Below are positions 1-7,515 of a stretch of DNA of 54,561 nt, one piece after another. Under the pieces are notes generated by a model. The model saw only the letters and a program-made list of their open reading frames with translations, was not told the origin of the DNA and ran no database searches. The position numbers and the translations under genes are program-made. Location: assembly GCA_031549115.1 (NCBI GenBank), contig JAVBQJ010000011.1, positions 1-54,561 on the forward strand, in the 5' to 3' direction. This DNA comes from JAVBQJ01 sp031549115. GTDB lineage: Bacteria > Verrucomicrobiota > Lentisphaeria > Victivallales > Victivallaceae. Numbering within the stretch: position 1 is the first letter of the stretch; each line of letters begins with the position of its first letter.

Positions 1-1706
1 AGACACTCCGGCGCCAGCGGCGCATGCCAGGCTTCCCCCGGACCGCCGATCCGGACGATCTCGCCGGATGCCAGAGTCAGTTCGATGTCGCGGCCTTCGA
101 AGTGAAGCACACCGGTCACCGGCCCGTTGTCCCAGATATTCGCCGCCAGCACGAAACGGCTGCCGTCCGGGTTCCGGCGCAGCATGAAATGCAGATCACC
201 GTTTCCGGTGAATGAAACCGGCGCGGGAGGCAACTCCGGAGTCAAACCCAGAACCGGATCGAACACCCATTCGAATTCCTGCGCCCGCGCGGCATCGACG
301 ATCCGGTATCCCCACCCCTGCCGGTTCAGCCGGTCGCACACCGCGGTAATCCCGCGGCTGTCGGCTTCGCCGCGCCATATCGCCAGAGTCGGATCCTTTA
401 CCGCCACCGGTGCGACGTATTCGCCGGCCGACGCCATTTGCGACCAATGCGCCAGGAAGTCGTTGAATTCGCGCACGCCATGCCGCATCGGACTCAATGA
501 AAATTCCGGCGGCGCAAAGTATTTGGACCAGTCGGCAAGCCGGTGATGCACCGCGTGGGGCACGAAAAAATTCACCCCCTGCATGAGCTGCCAGGCGCCG
601 ATCCGGCGCAAATCCTGATAGGTGACGCCCCAGTTGGTCGCGGCGAAGGCTTCGCACAACACCCGCTCCTTGTGATGCAGCCACGCGGCGCTTTCGGCGT
701 ATTTCGCCCGCAGATCCTGCGAGGTATCGGCGAAACCGCCGTTTTTCGCCTTGGGAGCCGCGCCCCACGGCGCCGCCGGGACGTAATAACGCCGGTCGAA
801 GTGCGTGCCGCCGTCGAGGCGCAGCAATTCATGGTCGGTGCCGGGGCAATCGGAACATGCGAGAAACTCCAGCACGTCTCCTTCTGTAAAGATGGAGCTG
901 CGCGGGCACTCGCTCCGCGAAAAAGGACCCGTGTCCGAGGTATGAAATGAATACAGCAGCCCGTGCCGGTGGCACCATTCGTAATTGTTGCGGAACCACT
1001 GCTGGTACATCCGCCCGGCCAACTGCCAGTAATCCTGCGCGAAGTCTCCCGATTCCCCCCGCAGCAGCCGGGGCAGGAGCGGCGTCAGGTCGTAGCCGTA
1101 TTCCCGCTGGAAGCGCTCGGCAAATCCGTTCGCCCACGGGAAGTGCGGCCGGTTCCCCAATTCACCCAGACAGAACGGAGTGATCCGGCGGTTGTCGGCA
1201 TCGGAGAAAAATCCGGCGATACCGGCGCCGAAGTATTCCCCGAGCCGTTTCCGGTGGGCTTCGTAGACGAAACGGATGAACAGTTCGGAGCTTTCCGGCT
1301 CTTCGAACGCTGGGAAACCCCACGGCAATTCATCGATCCCGACCTCGCCCGACTCCCGCAGCACCAGAATCTGCTGCTTCAGATGCGGCGCCACCCGTTC
1401 GATCCGGCCGCCCGCGTCTCCGGGCGGAAAGTTGAAGCCGTCGTTGAGCCACAACGCCAGATCGTGTTTCCGGCACGCCAGAACGAAGCGTTCGATCAGC
1501 GCGAACCACGGTTCTTCGAGGTATTCCTCCGCCGAAAACCCCTCCGGCGGCTTGTTGAACAGCACGATACCGCCGAAGTGCTGCTCGTTCAGCCGCCGCA
1601 TCGCCCGGTCGATCTCCGGCTGCGTCAGCCGGGCTTCCTCCCGGGTATTGATGAAGTAAAAGGGGACCGGACGAAAATTCGCCCCGAAGGTTTGATGCAC
1701 GGTCAT
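1..1706 (-). CDS. GH106-like glycoside hydrolase (3' end outside window)
   Basis: The frame is open from an ATG at 1706 to the window edge, about 568 residues, so the C-terminus is missing. The fold looks like the TIM-barrel region of GH106 (alpha-L-rhamnosidase-type) enzymes: LNDGFNFPPG near residue 85 recalls the family's conserved asparagine/glycine loop, HKERVLCEAFA near residue 345 resembles the E-A-F-T strand, and the following LMQGVNFFVPH resembles the family's Q-G-V-N-x-F-x-x-H segment. No signal peptide is visible, so it probably acts in the cytoplasm on imported oligosaccharide, or it uses another start. It begins 30 bp after the stop of the secreted hydrolase-like gene (1737-4169), so both belong to the pseudopilin operon. 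Family membership is by eye; the substrate is unknown. Confidence 0.62.
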   Translation of the reverse strand, partial: MTVHQTFGANFRPVPFYFINTREEARLTQPEIDRAMRRLNEQHFGGIVLFNKPPEGFSAEEYLEEPWFALIERFVLACRKHDLALWLNDGFNFPPGDAGGRIERVAPHLKQQILVLRESGEVGIDELPWGFPAFEEPESSELFIRFVYEAHRKRLGEYFGAGIAGFFSDADNRRITPFCLGELGNRPHFPWANGFAERFQREYGYDLTPLLPRLLRGESGDFAQDYWQLAGRMYQQWFRNNYEWCHRHGLLYSFHTSDTGPFSRSECPRSSIFTEGDVLEFLACSDCPGTDHELLRLDGGTHFDRRYYVPAAPWGAAPKAKNGGFADTSQDLRAKYAESAAWLHHKERVLCEAFAATNWGVTYQDLRRIGAWQLMQGVNFFVPHAVHHRLADWSKYFAPPEFSLSPMRHGVREFNDFLAHWSQMASAGEYVAPVAVKDPTLAIWRGEADSRGITAVCDRLNRQGWGYRIVDAARAQEFEWVFDPVLGLTPELPPAPVSFTGNGDLHFMLRRNPDGSRFVLAANIWDNGPVTGVLHFEGRDIELTLASGEIVRIGGPGEAWHAPLAPEC

Positions 1707-1736
1707 AGTTTTTCGCTTTTCCTGCTTACTTTTGCT

Positions 1737-4169
1737 CTACTGTTTGCCCCGCAGCACCGGCTGATCGGAGTAGCGGGTATAAGAATCCATTTTAAAGATT
1801 TCATCGGCGCTCTTGAACGGCGTTTCCGCCATCACCCGGACCTCGTAGGGCTGGAACTCGATGGTGAAACGGCCATCGTTCACCGCTACGGGCTCGGCGC
1901 CGAAAAGCACATACAGCTGCTTTTCCGGACAGCCGGTAAATTCCGCCTTCACCACCTGGTCCGACTCGTTCGCCACCAGATAGTAATTGCGGCCGTCGTG
2001 ATGTTTGACCAGGAAGCGGATCTCCGGCTGCGCGCACTGCAGCGCCGGCGCCGTTACCGTCGGCGCGGTATACACGTCGCTCAGATAAACCATCTCCAAT
2101 ATCACCCGCCGCAGGCTATCCCAATACTCATCCGGCACATGCACGGTATAGCCGAGATAGTGATACAGTATCCCGGTGGCGCCGTGGAGAATCGCATTGT
2201 AGGCCATGAAACGGTTCTGCTCATAGGTCGGATACTCGAGCCCCGGAACTTCGGCGGCCGGTTTGGTGTTGTTGCCCGCCTGGAAGTGCGCCCATCCCAG
2301 CGCCTGAAGGATCATCCACACCGGCTTGCGGTATTCCACCGACTCGTGACAGATATCGGTATGTTTGCCGACCGCGGTCATGCTCCGGTCGCTGAACATG
2401 TCGCCGTGCGGCGCGCCCACCGGGTAAATATCGCGTCCGATCACATCGCCGATGGGGGCGTATTCCTTCTGCGCTTCGGCGGTACCGCACGGAGCTTCGT
2501 TGTAGAAGATCGGATGGTACGGGTCGGCTTCGCGCACCAGCTCGCTGCCTTCGAGCGCCTGGGACGCGGGAATGCCGCGCAACATCACCTCATCGGGGCC
2601 CAAGTACGCGAACAGCGCCGGATTGGAGCTGAACTTGTGGTTTTCCACGATATAATTGCGCCGGAACGCCTCTTTCTCCTCCGGCGTTCCAGCCGGGAGC
2701 GTATGCGGGAATTCGATGATCGCTTTCAAGCCGTGCTCTTCGGCGATTTCGACATGGCGCGGCGTCCGGATCAGAATGGTGTTGAAGCCGGCTTCGCGCA
2801 GGAAATCCATGTCGTCGCCGACATCGAGATCGTTTTCATACCACCAGTCGACATTGCCGCCGGTGTCGCCGCGCCGGGTGAACCACCAATGCGCGATCAT
2901 GAAAAACGGTTTGCCGTCGACCAGTGTCACGCCATCCTCCCGGAAGGTCACTTCATTGGCGCGCGGCGCGTAATGATGCAGCTCTTTCGAAGTGGTGTAA
3001 AGCGTTTTCCCGGCCGCGTCTTTCAGCGTCACGGTCAAGAGATTCTGCGCGCCCTCCGCCGGTGCCGGGACCGCGAACGCCGTCGCGCCGCTCCGGCAAT
3101 CCTGCTCATCGCTCCAAACCGTCTTTTGCGCGGCGTCGGTCAGCGCGAGCGAAAGACGCGCCGCTTCCGGCACATTGACCCGGATCTCGCCGGTGATCTT
3201 CGCGGTCGCGTTGGAGGCGAAAACGCCGTCGCCATGCTGGAACGGCATATCCAGCACGATCTCGGCGGGAATCACCTCCGGCGCACTTTCCTTCAGCACG
3301 AAATTGTCGAAGCGGACGCAGCCGGGCGCTTTGACCACGACCTGCAACTGCATCGACGTCTGCGTGGCGCCGGTTTTGAACTTCAGCGTCTTGGTCTGGC
3401 GCCCCATCAGGCACTGCACCCAGGCGTCATCGGCCCCCATCGACATACCGTCGCGCAACGGAATCACCTTGGAATCCTGCAGCAGCTGGTTCCACGGCCG
3501 CTCGACTCCGGTCACTTCATAGGTCAACTCGTAATACGTGCCGGGTTCTACCACGATCAACGGACTCATGGCCTCGCCGACGGCATCGTCGCTCGGGGAC
3601 GACAATTCCAGCCAATGCGAATTGTCCGCTTCGACGATTTCCGCCTGCGGATTCAATATCCAGCAATCGGCATTCTGTTCAAAGTCGGCGCCGGGGATTG
3701 TATTTTTTTCCAGCCGGATCACTTTGGCCGAGTTTATCTTCAGGTTTCCTTCCGACTTCATAATCACTCCCAGATACGATGGACCTTTGATTTCTTCCTG
3801 TGGGGAAAAAAGATACTGGCTGACCTCCGGCCGTCCCGAACAGGCGATGTGGGCGCCGCCATTCTGCCAGCCGTTGGAGCTGTTTTCGATATACGTGAAA
3901 ACCCGGACGCCGGGATCGCCGGTCAAACCGACCTGCGCCAGATACGAAACCTGGCGCTCCGGCGTCGGAATGTTGTTAAAGAACGCCGACGCCTCCGGCT
4001 GCGCTCCGGTGAATACGATGCAACCCGCGGCATCGCGCTGCACCGTTTCCGGCGGCTTCAGCGCGATTTCGGCGTCCGGCTTCTTCATCAGGTCAATTGT
4101 ACCTGGCGTTGCCCCGAACCCGGCCAACGTTCCGGCCAGGCACAATACGGCGATTCCTGCTTTTCTCAT
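1737..4169 (-). CDS. Secreted multidomain glycoside-hydrolase-like protein
   Basis: 810 residues with a signal peptide (MRKAGIAVLCLAGTLAGFGA). Residues about 160-290 look like a carbohydrate-binding beta-sandwich of the CBM4/9 kind (GTYYELTYEV ... VRFDNFVLKE). A linker of Ig-like character follows, then a (beta/alpha)8-type region from about residue 420 (GKPFFMIAHWWF, GFNTILIRTPRH, NPALFAYLGPDEV), and a short C-terminal beta domain (YLVANESDQVVKAEF). At the place where clan GH-A enzymes carry the acid/base N-E pair this protein reads GPDE, so the family and even activity are uncertain. The start has GGAG 11 bp upstream. It lies 43 bp after the pseudopilin gene and 30 bp before the GH106-like gene, which supports a secreted glycan-degrading role within one operon. 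Confidence 0.7.
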   Translation of the reverse strand: MRKAGIAVLCLAGTLAGFGATPGTIDLMKKPDAEIALKPPETVQRDAAGCIVFTGAQPEASAFFNNIPTPERQVSYLAQVGLTGDPGVRVFTYIENSSNGWQNGGAHIACSGRPEVSQYLFSPQEEIKGPSYLGVIMKSEGNLKINSAKVIRLEKNTIPGADFEQNADCWILNPQAEIVEADNSHWLELSSPSDDAVGEAMSPLIVVEPGTYYELTYEVTGVERPWNQLLQDSKVIPLRDGMSMGADDAWVQCLMGRQTKTLKFKTGATQTSMQLQVVVKAPGCVRFDNFVLKESAPEVIPAEIVLDMPFQHGDGVFASNATAKITGEIRVNVPEAARLSLALTDAAQKTVWSDEQDCRSGATAFAVPAPAEGAQNLLTVTLKDAAGKTLYTTSKELHHYAPRANEVTFREDGVTLVDGKPFFMIAHWWFTRRGDTGGNVDWWYENDLDVGDDMDFLREAGFNTILIRTPRHVEIAEEHGLKAIIEFPHTLPAGTPEEKEAFRRNYIVENHKFSSNPALFAYLGPDEVMLRGIPASQALEGSELVREADPYHPIFYNEAPCGTAEAQKEYAPIGDVIGRDIYPVGAPHGDMFSDRSMTAVGKHTDICHESVEYRKPVWMILQALGWAHFQAGNNTKPAAEVPGLEYPTYEQNRFMAYNAILHGATGILYHYLGYTVHVPDEYWDSLRRVILEMVYLSDVYTAPTVTAPALQCAQPEIRFLVKHHDGRNYYLVANESDQVVKAEFTGCPEKQLYVLFGAEPVAVNDGRFTIEFQPYEVRVMAETPFKSADEIFKMDSYTRYSDQPVLRGKQ

Positions 4170-4212
4170 AACGTAAATTACTCCTCATCCGGCGCTTTTC
4201 AAGCGCATTTTC

Positions 4213-4926
4213 TCAATAATGGCTCCAGAACGGGTAGGACGACTTCACCCAGACGTCGATGAACATTCCCGTTGTCGCTTCACTCTCCCGCATCGGCGCC
4301 ACGTGCCCATCCAGATAAAGGATATTATCCGCATTGTTGTGCGGAAACTTCGCCCACCCCTTGCCGAACTCATAGGAAATCCAAGTCAGGGGCGCAGCCG
4401 TGGTTTCCATGATATAGCAACATTCCGCCGGCGACTTGATTGCGGTGATTTGGCGCCCGACCCTGTCCCCTCCGGCGAAGTAATCCGCGTCCAGACTGCG
4501 ATTCTGCCCATAACTGTTGCCTTTGCCGAAACGCGCAACATCCCAGCCGGAAGTCAAGGTCGGATTGGGATCGGTGGGACATTTGTAAATTGTTTTTTCC
4601 GCAGCGTCCGCCGAGATGGCCTGCCCATCCATGGCAATACCGCAATACGGAGCCACCTGCGTCGTCCACAGCGGAATTCCGGAATCCGGCCCGGAATAGG
4701 TGACGCACTGGTTGGAATCATGCGTATACAAGGCTCCGCTCAATCCGATCTGTTTCAATTGCGAAACACATTTGATCGACTGCGCCGCCGCCCGCGCCTT
4801 GCTCAACGCCGGAAGCAGCATGCTCGCCAATATCGCGATAATCGCGATCACAACGAGCAATTCTATCAGTGTAAAACCTCGACGTATAATTCCGATTATG
4901 TGATGTCTCTTGAGGGTGTTTTGCAT
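4213..4926 (-). CDS. Pseudopilin-like protein with prepilin N-terminal cleavage/methylation motif
   Basis: 237 residues from the ATG at 4926, which has AAGGAG nine bases upstream (4936-4941). An ATG 33 bp further out lacks such a site and is rejected. The leader MQNTLKRHHIIGIIRRG precedes FTLIELLVV, with glycine at -1 and glutamate at +5 as type IV prepilin peptidases require, then a hydrophobic helix ending LLPALSKARAAAQ. The rest is a soluble domain ending in NILYLDGHVAPM, like the H-x-DG tail of pseudopilin-like proteins in Planctomycetes and Lentisphaerae. It is probably an exported, membrane-anchored or fibre-forming protein that helps handle a polymeric substrate; that role is inferred from the two hydrolase genes behind it. 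Codons 8-14 lie within the inner arm of an inverted repeat (4883-4905). Confidence 0.85.
   Translation of the reverse strand: MQNTLKRHHIIGIIRRGFTLIELLVVIAIIAILASMLLPALSKARAAAQSIKCVSQLKQIGLSGALYTHDSNQCVTYSGPDSGIPLWTTQVAPYCGIAMDGQAISADAAEKTIYKCPTDPNPTLTSGWDVARFGKGNSYGQNRSLDADYFAGGDRVGRQITAIKSPAECCYIMETTAAPLTWISYEFGKGWAKFPHNNADNILYLDGHVAPMRESEATTGMFIDVWVKSSYPFWSHY
4879..4906 (+). repeat. Inner dif-like site of pair 1 (inside pseudopilin coding region)
   Basis: Read on the plus strand it has an 11-bp left half ending CGTATAA, a six-base centre TTCCGA and an 11-bp right half starting TTATGTGATG. The layout is that of a Xer recombination site. On the coding (minus) strand it encodes HHIIGIIRR just before FTLIELL. 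It is the inverted partner of 4988-5015; 22 of 23 core bases match. Confidence 0.6.
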
Positions 4927-4987
4927 TTCGAAAATCTCCTTGTTGTTTTTGGGAAGCATTGTGGATAAAATAGTTACATTAAAAATG

Positions 4988-5015
4988 CCATCACATAATC
5001 GGAATTATGCGCCGC
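4988..5015 (-). repeat. Outer dif-like site of pair 1
   Basis: On the minus strand it reads GCGGCGCATAA, centre TTCCGA, then TTATGTGATGG. By my alignment it matches the E. coli dif site at 18 of 28 positions, with 9 of 11 in the XerC-type half. It lies in the 5' leader of the pseudopilin gene, inverted relative to 4879-4906. Between the core arms lie 83 bp that contain the Shine-Dalgarno site and start codon. Confidence 0.6.
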
Positions 5016-5070
5016 ATTCGTTTCGTAAGGTATTCATCAACAAATTTATAAGTCTAAAATTCTTCTTCAT
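5005..5070 (-). CDS. Short leader ORF (21 codons) ahead of the pseudopilin gene
   Basis: An ATG at 5070 has AGGAG six bases upstream (5077-5081) and opens a 21-codon frame, MKKNFRLINLLMN through NECGA, that stops at the TAA contained in the outer dif-like site. The same frame is open further upstream to an ATG at 5157, giving a 50-residue version with a hydrophobic middle (LVVSFFCVLVQTF). It may be a translated leader peptide that couples or insulates translation of the pseudopilin gene, or a chance ORF. A similar short ORF precedes the second pseudopilin gene and also ends inside its outer site. Confidence 0.35.
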   Translation of the reverse strand: MKKNFRLINLLMNTLRNECGA

Positions 5071-5097
5071 TCCGGTCTCCTGTTTTCTAATGATTAG

Positions 5098-5111
5098 TGT
5101 AAACGTTTGCA
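5098..5111. promoter_or_regulatory. LacI-type operator before the leftward pseudopilin/hydrolase operon
   Basis: TGTAAACGTTTGCA is a near-perfect dyad with central CG, of the LacI/GalR operator type. It is identical to the site at 6198-6211 next to the lacI-family gene. It lies between that gene and the operon starting at 4926, so the regulator probably controls the operon. The promoter itself is unclear: TTGCGT and TACACT on the minus strand are 15 bp apart and overlap the operator. Confidence 0.75.
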
Positions 5112-5177
5112 CCAGGACGCAAAAAAATGAAACGACCAAGTTCCTCCTTTTTTTCATATCTTCCACCTCAAAACCAC

Positions 5178-6182
5178 TCAGACATGCTCTGCTTTGACGA
5201 TACGGCGAAACGGCTCCTGCCATTCTTTGTTCCGCAACCGCTCTTTGATGATAGCGAAAGCCTCTTTCGCCACCTGATCCAGACGCTGGTCCAGCGCCGC
5301 CATCGGGAACGCCGCATACCGGGTCACCCAGGTGTTGTCGCGGGCGATCAACGCCACATCCTCCGGAATGCGTTTCCCCGCCTCCTGGGCGGCGCGCTGA
5401 ATTCCGTACGCCTGAACCCCGTGCCAGGTCATGATCGTATCGATCGCCGGATTCCGGGCGAAAATTTCGCACCCGATCCGATAGCCGTCCTCCGCCTGGG
5501 AGGTGCCGTTCTCCGCCGCGCAATAGAAGTTCCGCTCCGCGTCGAACTGCAACGGCAGATCCTTCAACGTCGGTATCATGTACTCCTTCACCTGGGCGAA
5601 GAGCGCTTCCGACATCCGGCCGAATACAAAAGCCAGATTCCGCTTCCCCCGACGGTGCAATTCTCCGAAAATCCGGTTCAGCGCCTCCCGCGAGTCAACG
5701 TTGACGCCGTCGTAATGCACCTGACTGTGATCCGGCGTACCGATCGCCACCAATGGAATCCGCGCTTCCCACAACCGGTTCACGCAAACCGCGGTATGTT
5801 CGAAGCTGGTAACGAATGCCGCCACACCGTCGCAACACCCCGTCAGCATCATCTCCAGATAGCGCGATTCCAGATCGCGCTTCATTTCGTAGTCGTACAC
5901 CACCACATCATAACCGTTATCGGCGGCATCGGCTTTGAAACAGCGGACAAACTCCGCGTAAAAGGGGTCGGCCAGATCCGGTACGATCACCGACAGAATC
6001 CGGGTGAAGCCGTTTTTCAACACTTTGCCGGCAAATGACGGCCGGTACCCCATCTTTCCGGCCAGCGCCCAGATTTCCTGTTTGGTCTTGACGCTGATCT
6101 TCGGATGATCGTTCAGGGCGCGGCTGACGGTGGGAAAACTTTTCCCGGAAGCTTTGGCTATATCCAGAATCGTCACCGCCAT
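5178..6182 (-). CDS. LacI/GalR-family transcriptional regulator
   Basis: 334 residues. The N-terminal helix-turn-helix (ILDIAKASGKSFPTVSRALN, residues about 5-24) and hinge helix with its leucine (GYRPSFAGKVLKNG) are clear, followed by a periplasmic-binding-protein-like effector domain (ILSVIVPDLADPFYAEF onward, with a D-N-T-W region near the end). It probably binds a sugar or oligosaccharide and represses or activates the adjacent hydrolase operon. Its own promoter carries the operator at 6198-6211, so autoregulation is likely. The pseudopilin gene follows on the same strand about 250 bp downstream, with a second identical operator between. The start has a GGAAGGG Shine-Dalgarno. The effector is not predictable from sequence. 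Confidence 0.93.
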   Translation of the reverse strand: MAVTILDIAKASGKSFPTVSRALNDHPKISVKTKQEIWALAGKMGYRPSFAGKVLKNGFTRILSVIVPDLADPFYAEFVRCFKADAADNGYDVVVYDYEMKRDLESRYLEMMLTGCCDGVAAFVTSFEHTAVCVNRLWEARIPLVAIGTPDHSQVHYDGVNVDSREALNRIFGELHRRGKRNLAFVFGRMSEALFAQVKEYMIPTLKDLPLQFDAERNFYCAAENGTSQAEDGYRIGCEIFARNPAIDTIMTWHGVQAYGIQRAAQEAGKRIPEDVALIARDNTWVTRYAAFPMAALDQRLDQVAKEAFAIIKERLRNKEWQEPFRRIVKAEHV

Positions 6183-6197
6183 GATTCACCCTTCCAA

Positions 6198-6211
6198 TGT
6201 AAACGTTTGCA
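6198..6211. promoter_or_regulatory. LacI-type operator in the lacI-family promoter
   Basis: TGTAAACGTTTGCA, identical to 5098-5111. It sits 15 bp upstream of the regulator's start codon and 13 bp downstream of its -10 box, a classic roadblock position for autorepression. Confidence 0.78.
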
Positions 6212-6224
6212 TTGACTGCTTCTA

Positions 6225-6253
6225 ATTATAGCTGAAACCGGCGAAAAAGTCAA
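6225..6253 (-). promoter_or_regulatory. Sigma70-type promoter of the lacI-family gene
   Basis: On the minus strand TTGACT (6248-6253) and TATAAT (6225-6230) are separated by exactly 17 bp. Transcription should start near 6218, just before the operator. Confidence 0.8.
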
Positions 6254-6288
6254 GAGGCATTTGCTGTTTTTGGCGATATTTTTTCAGG

Positions 6289-7065
6289 TTACAGCCGGAT
6301 TTCCCGATTCGGGTCGCGCGAGCGGACGATTTCGCGGTATTCGCCGGGCGACTGGTGATGAATTTTCCGGAACAGCCGGCTGAAGTAATTGGCGTCGTCG
6401 TAGCCGCAACGCGTCGCGACTTCGGCGACATTCCAATACTGGTTCAGCAGCAGCTCCCGGGCGTGCGCCATCCGGATGCTCTGCAGATACTGCATCGGCG
6501 ACTGCCCGAAGTGGGCGATAAAGAGCGACCGCAGATAGCTCGAACTGATGCCGGCATGCCGGGCGATCTCCTGAATATCCAGCGGGTCCTGAAAATCGGC
6601 TTTGATCTTCTCCAATGCCCGCAGCAGCCCCGGATGGCAACTGCCGTGAGTCTCCAATTCGGATTCGCGCGTTTTCAAGTGCTTCAGCAGCGAATAGATG
6701 ATCCCGTCGCACAGGTCGTAGTGACGCGCCATGCTCAAATCGACGATATTCTGCATCAACCGCCCTCCCCAGGGGTCACCCCCGACCTCGATGGTCCGGG
6801 TACGGGAGTCGAAGAACATCGGATCGGCCACGAAAACCGCAAAAAGATTTTCCACCTCGCCGTGGCAAATCTGATTATGCTCGCACTCCGGCGCGATCAC
6901 CATCATGGCGCCCGGGACCAGATGAAAGGTCTCCCGGGACGTGACAATTTCACAGTCGCCGCGCAGCAGCCAGATCAGCTCCGTCCCCGGATGGGAATGA
7001 AACGCCACATTCCGGCTGCCGGCAAAAAACGACGCCTGAGAAAAAATCGGCAAAGGAGTTTCCAT
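6289..7065 (-). CDS. AraC-family transcriptional regulator
   Basis: 258 residues. The N-terminal half is a cupin-like sensing domain (HSHPGTELIWLLRGDCEI, LVPGAMMVIAPECEH). The C-terminal third has the two AraC helix-turn-helix motifs: DIQEIARHAGISSSYLRSLF, then VAEVATRCGYDDANYFSRLF with the usual SPGEYR tail. Such proteins usually activate sugar catabolism genes. It lies between the lacI-family gene and the divergent pseudopilin operon at 7674, so it probably controls the latter; a GTGAA-N5-TTCAC dyad at 7285-7299 could be a binding site. The start has GGAGG about 12 bases upstream, and a long leader of about 100 bases follows the promoter at 7177-7205. Confidence 0.92.
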   Translation of the reverse strand: METPLPIFSQASFFAGSRNVAFHSHPGTELIWLLRGDCEIVTSRETFHLVPGAMMVIAPECEHNQICHGEVENLFAVFVADPMFFDSRTRTIEVGGDPWGGRLMQNIVDLSMARHYDLCDGIIYSLLKHLKTRESELETHGSCHPGLLRALEKIKADFQDPLDIQEIARHAGISSSYLRSLFIAHFGQSPMQYLQSIRMAHARELLLNQYWNVAEVATRCGYDDANYFSRLFRKIHHQSPGEYREIVRSRDPNREIRL

Positions 7066-7176
7066 ACTGTGTCATATCCTCCGCGAATGAGTTAGAGGTT
7101 GAAACCTGAATTTCCCGGTGCGCTCCGGAACCGTGCTTGTCCAACAATTCTGTTTAGTCGCCGCATCGATAACTGT

Positions 7177-7205
7177 AATATAATGTCCGGTTTTCCAAAA
7201 GGCAA
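7177..7205 (-). promoter_or_regulatory. Promoter of the araC-family gene
   Basis: On the minus strand TTGCCT (7200-7205) and TATATT (7177-7182) are 17 bp apart, giving a leader of roughly 105 bases. Confidence 0.55.
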
Positions 7206-7250
7206 TTATGAAAAAAAATAAAAAATTTACAATTCTTGTTCTATCACGAC

Positions 7251-7279
7251 TTGACATAATTATAAAGATTGTCTATACT
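7251..7279 (+). promoter_or_regulatory. Sigma70-type promoter P1 towards the second pseudopilin operon
   Basis: TTGACA (7251-7256), 17 bp, TATACT (7274-7279): a near-consensus promoter in an AT-rich region, with transcription expected near 7286, on top of the dyad at 7285-7299. About 390 bp separate it from the pseudopilin start. Confidence 0.72.
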
Positions 7280-7284
7280 ATATA

Positions 7285-7299
7285 GTGAATCGCTTTCAC
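7285..7299. promoter_or_regulatory. Dyad GTGAA-N5-TTCAC over the P1 start site
   Basis: The perfect five-base inverted repeat directly follows the P1 -10 box. Its position suits an operator for repression of P1. Which regulator binds is unknown; the AraC or LacI protein next door are candidates, although the sequence differs from the AAACGTTT operators. Confidence 0.45.
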
Positions 7300-7326
7300 A
7301 ACATTCATTATACCATAGGAGAAAGA

Positions 7327-7347
7327 ATGGAACGCCATAGCATATAG
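7327..7347 (+). CDS. Six-codon leader ORF behind P1
   Basis: AGGAG at 7317-7321 is followed after five bases by ATG and the codons for MERHSI, then TAG. The spacing is good, so the hexapeptide is probably translated if P1 is active. No terminator-like hairpin was found just behind it, so attenuation is not shown. It could be a chance ORF. Confidence 0.3.
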   Translation: MERHSI

Positions 7348-7427
7348 TGTACTCGTAAAGTATCCGTTTTTAATCTCTAAAAATCGTTTTGTGCTATATT
7401 TTTGGCAATCTTTCTTACTGAAAACCA

Positions 7428-7456
7428 TTGACTTTATTACGCTCTTATCCTATAAT
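7428..7456 (+). promoter_or_regulatory. Consensus promoter P2 of the second pseudopilin operon
   Basis: TTGACT (7428-7433), 17 bp, TATAAT (7451-7456), the same two hexamers and spacing as the lacI-family promoter. Transcription should start near 7463. A palindrome ATTCCGGAAT follows at 7482-7491. Confidence 0.78.
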
Positions 7457-7515
7457 ATTAACAACGACCGCGGTGCATGCAATTCCGGAATGTCGGCAAC
7501 GAAAGGAAACAAATC

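Noticed and set aside
963..4262. Plus-strand ORF of 1099 codons opposite the hydrolase genes
   Set aside because: It lies antisense to two convincing genes with signal peptide, domains and ribosome sites, and its arginine/histidine-rich product matches nothing. It is a shadow of GC-rich third positions.
4883..5011. Arms of the inverted repeat as simple operators, since each holds CATAAT-N4-ATTATG
   Set aside because: A dimeric regulator would explain the inner dyad, but not the identity of centre and flanks within pairs, their joint change between loci, or the start codon placement. Kept as the weaker alternative.
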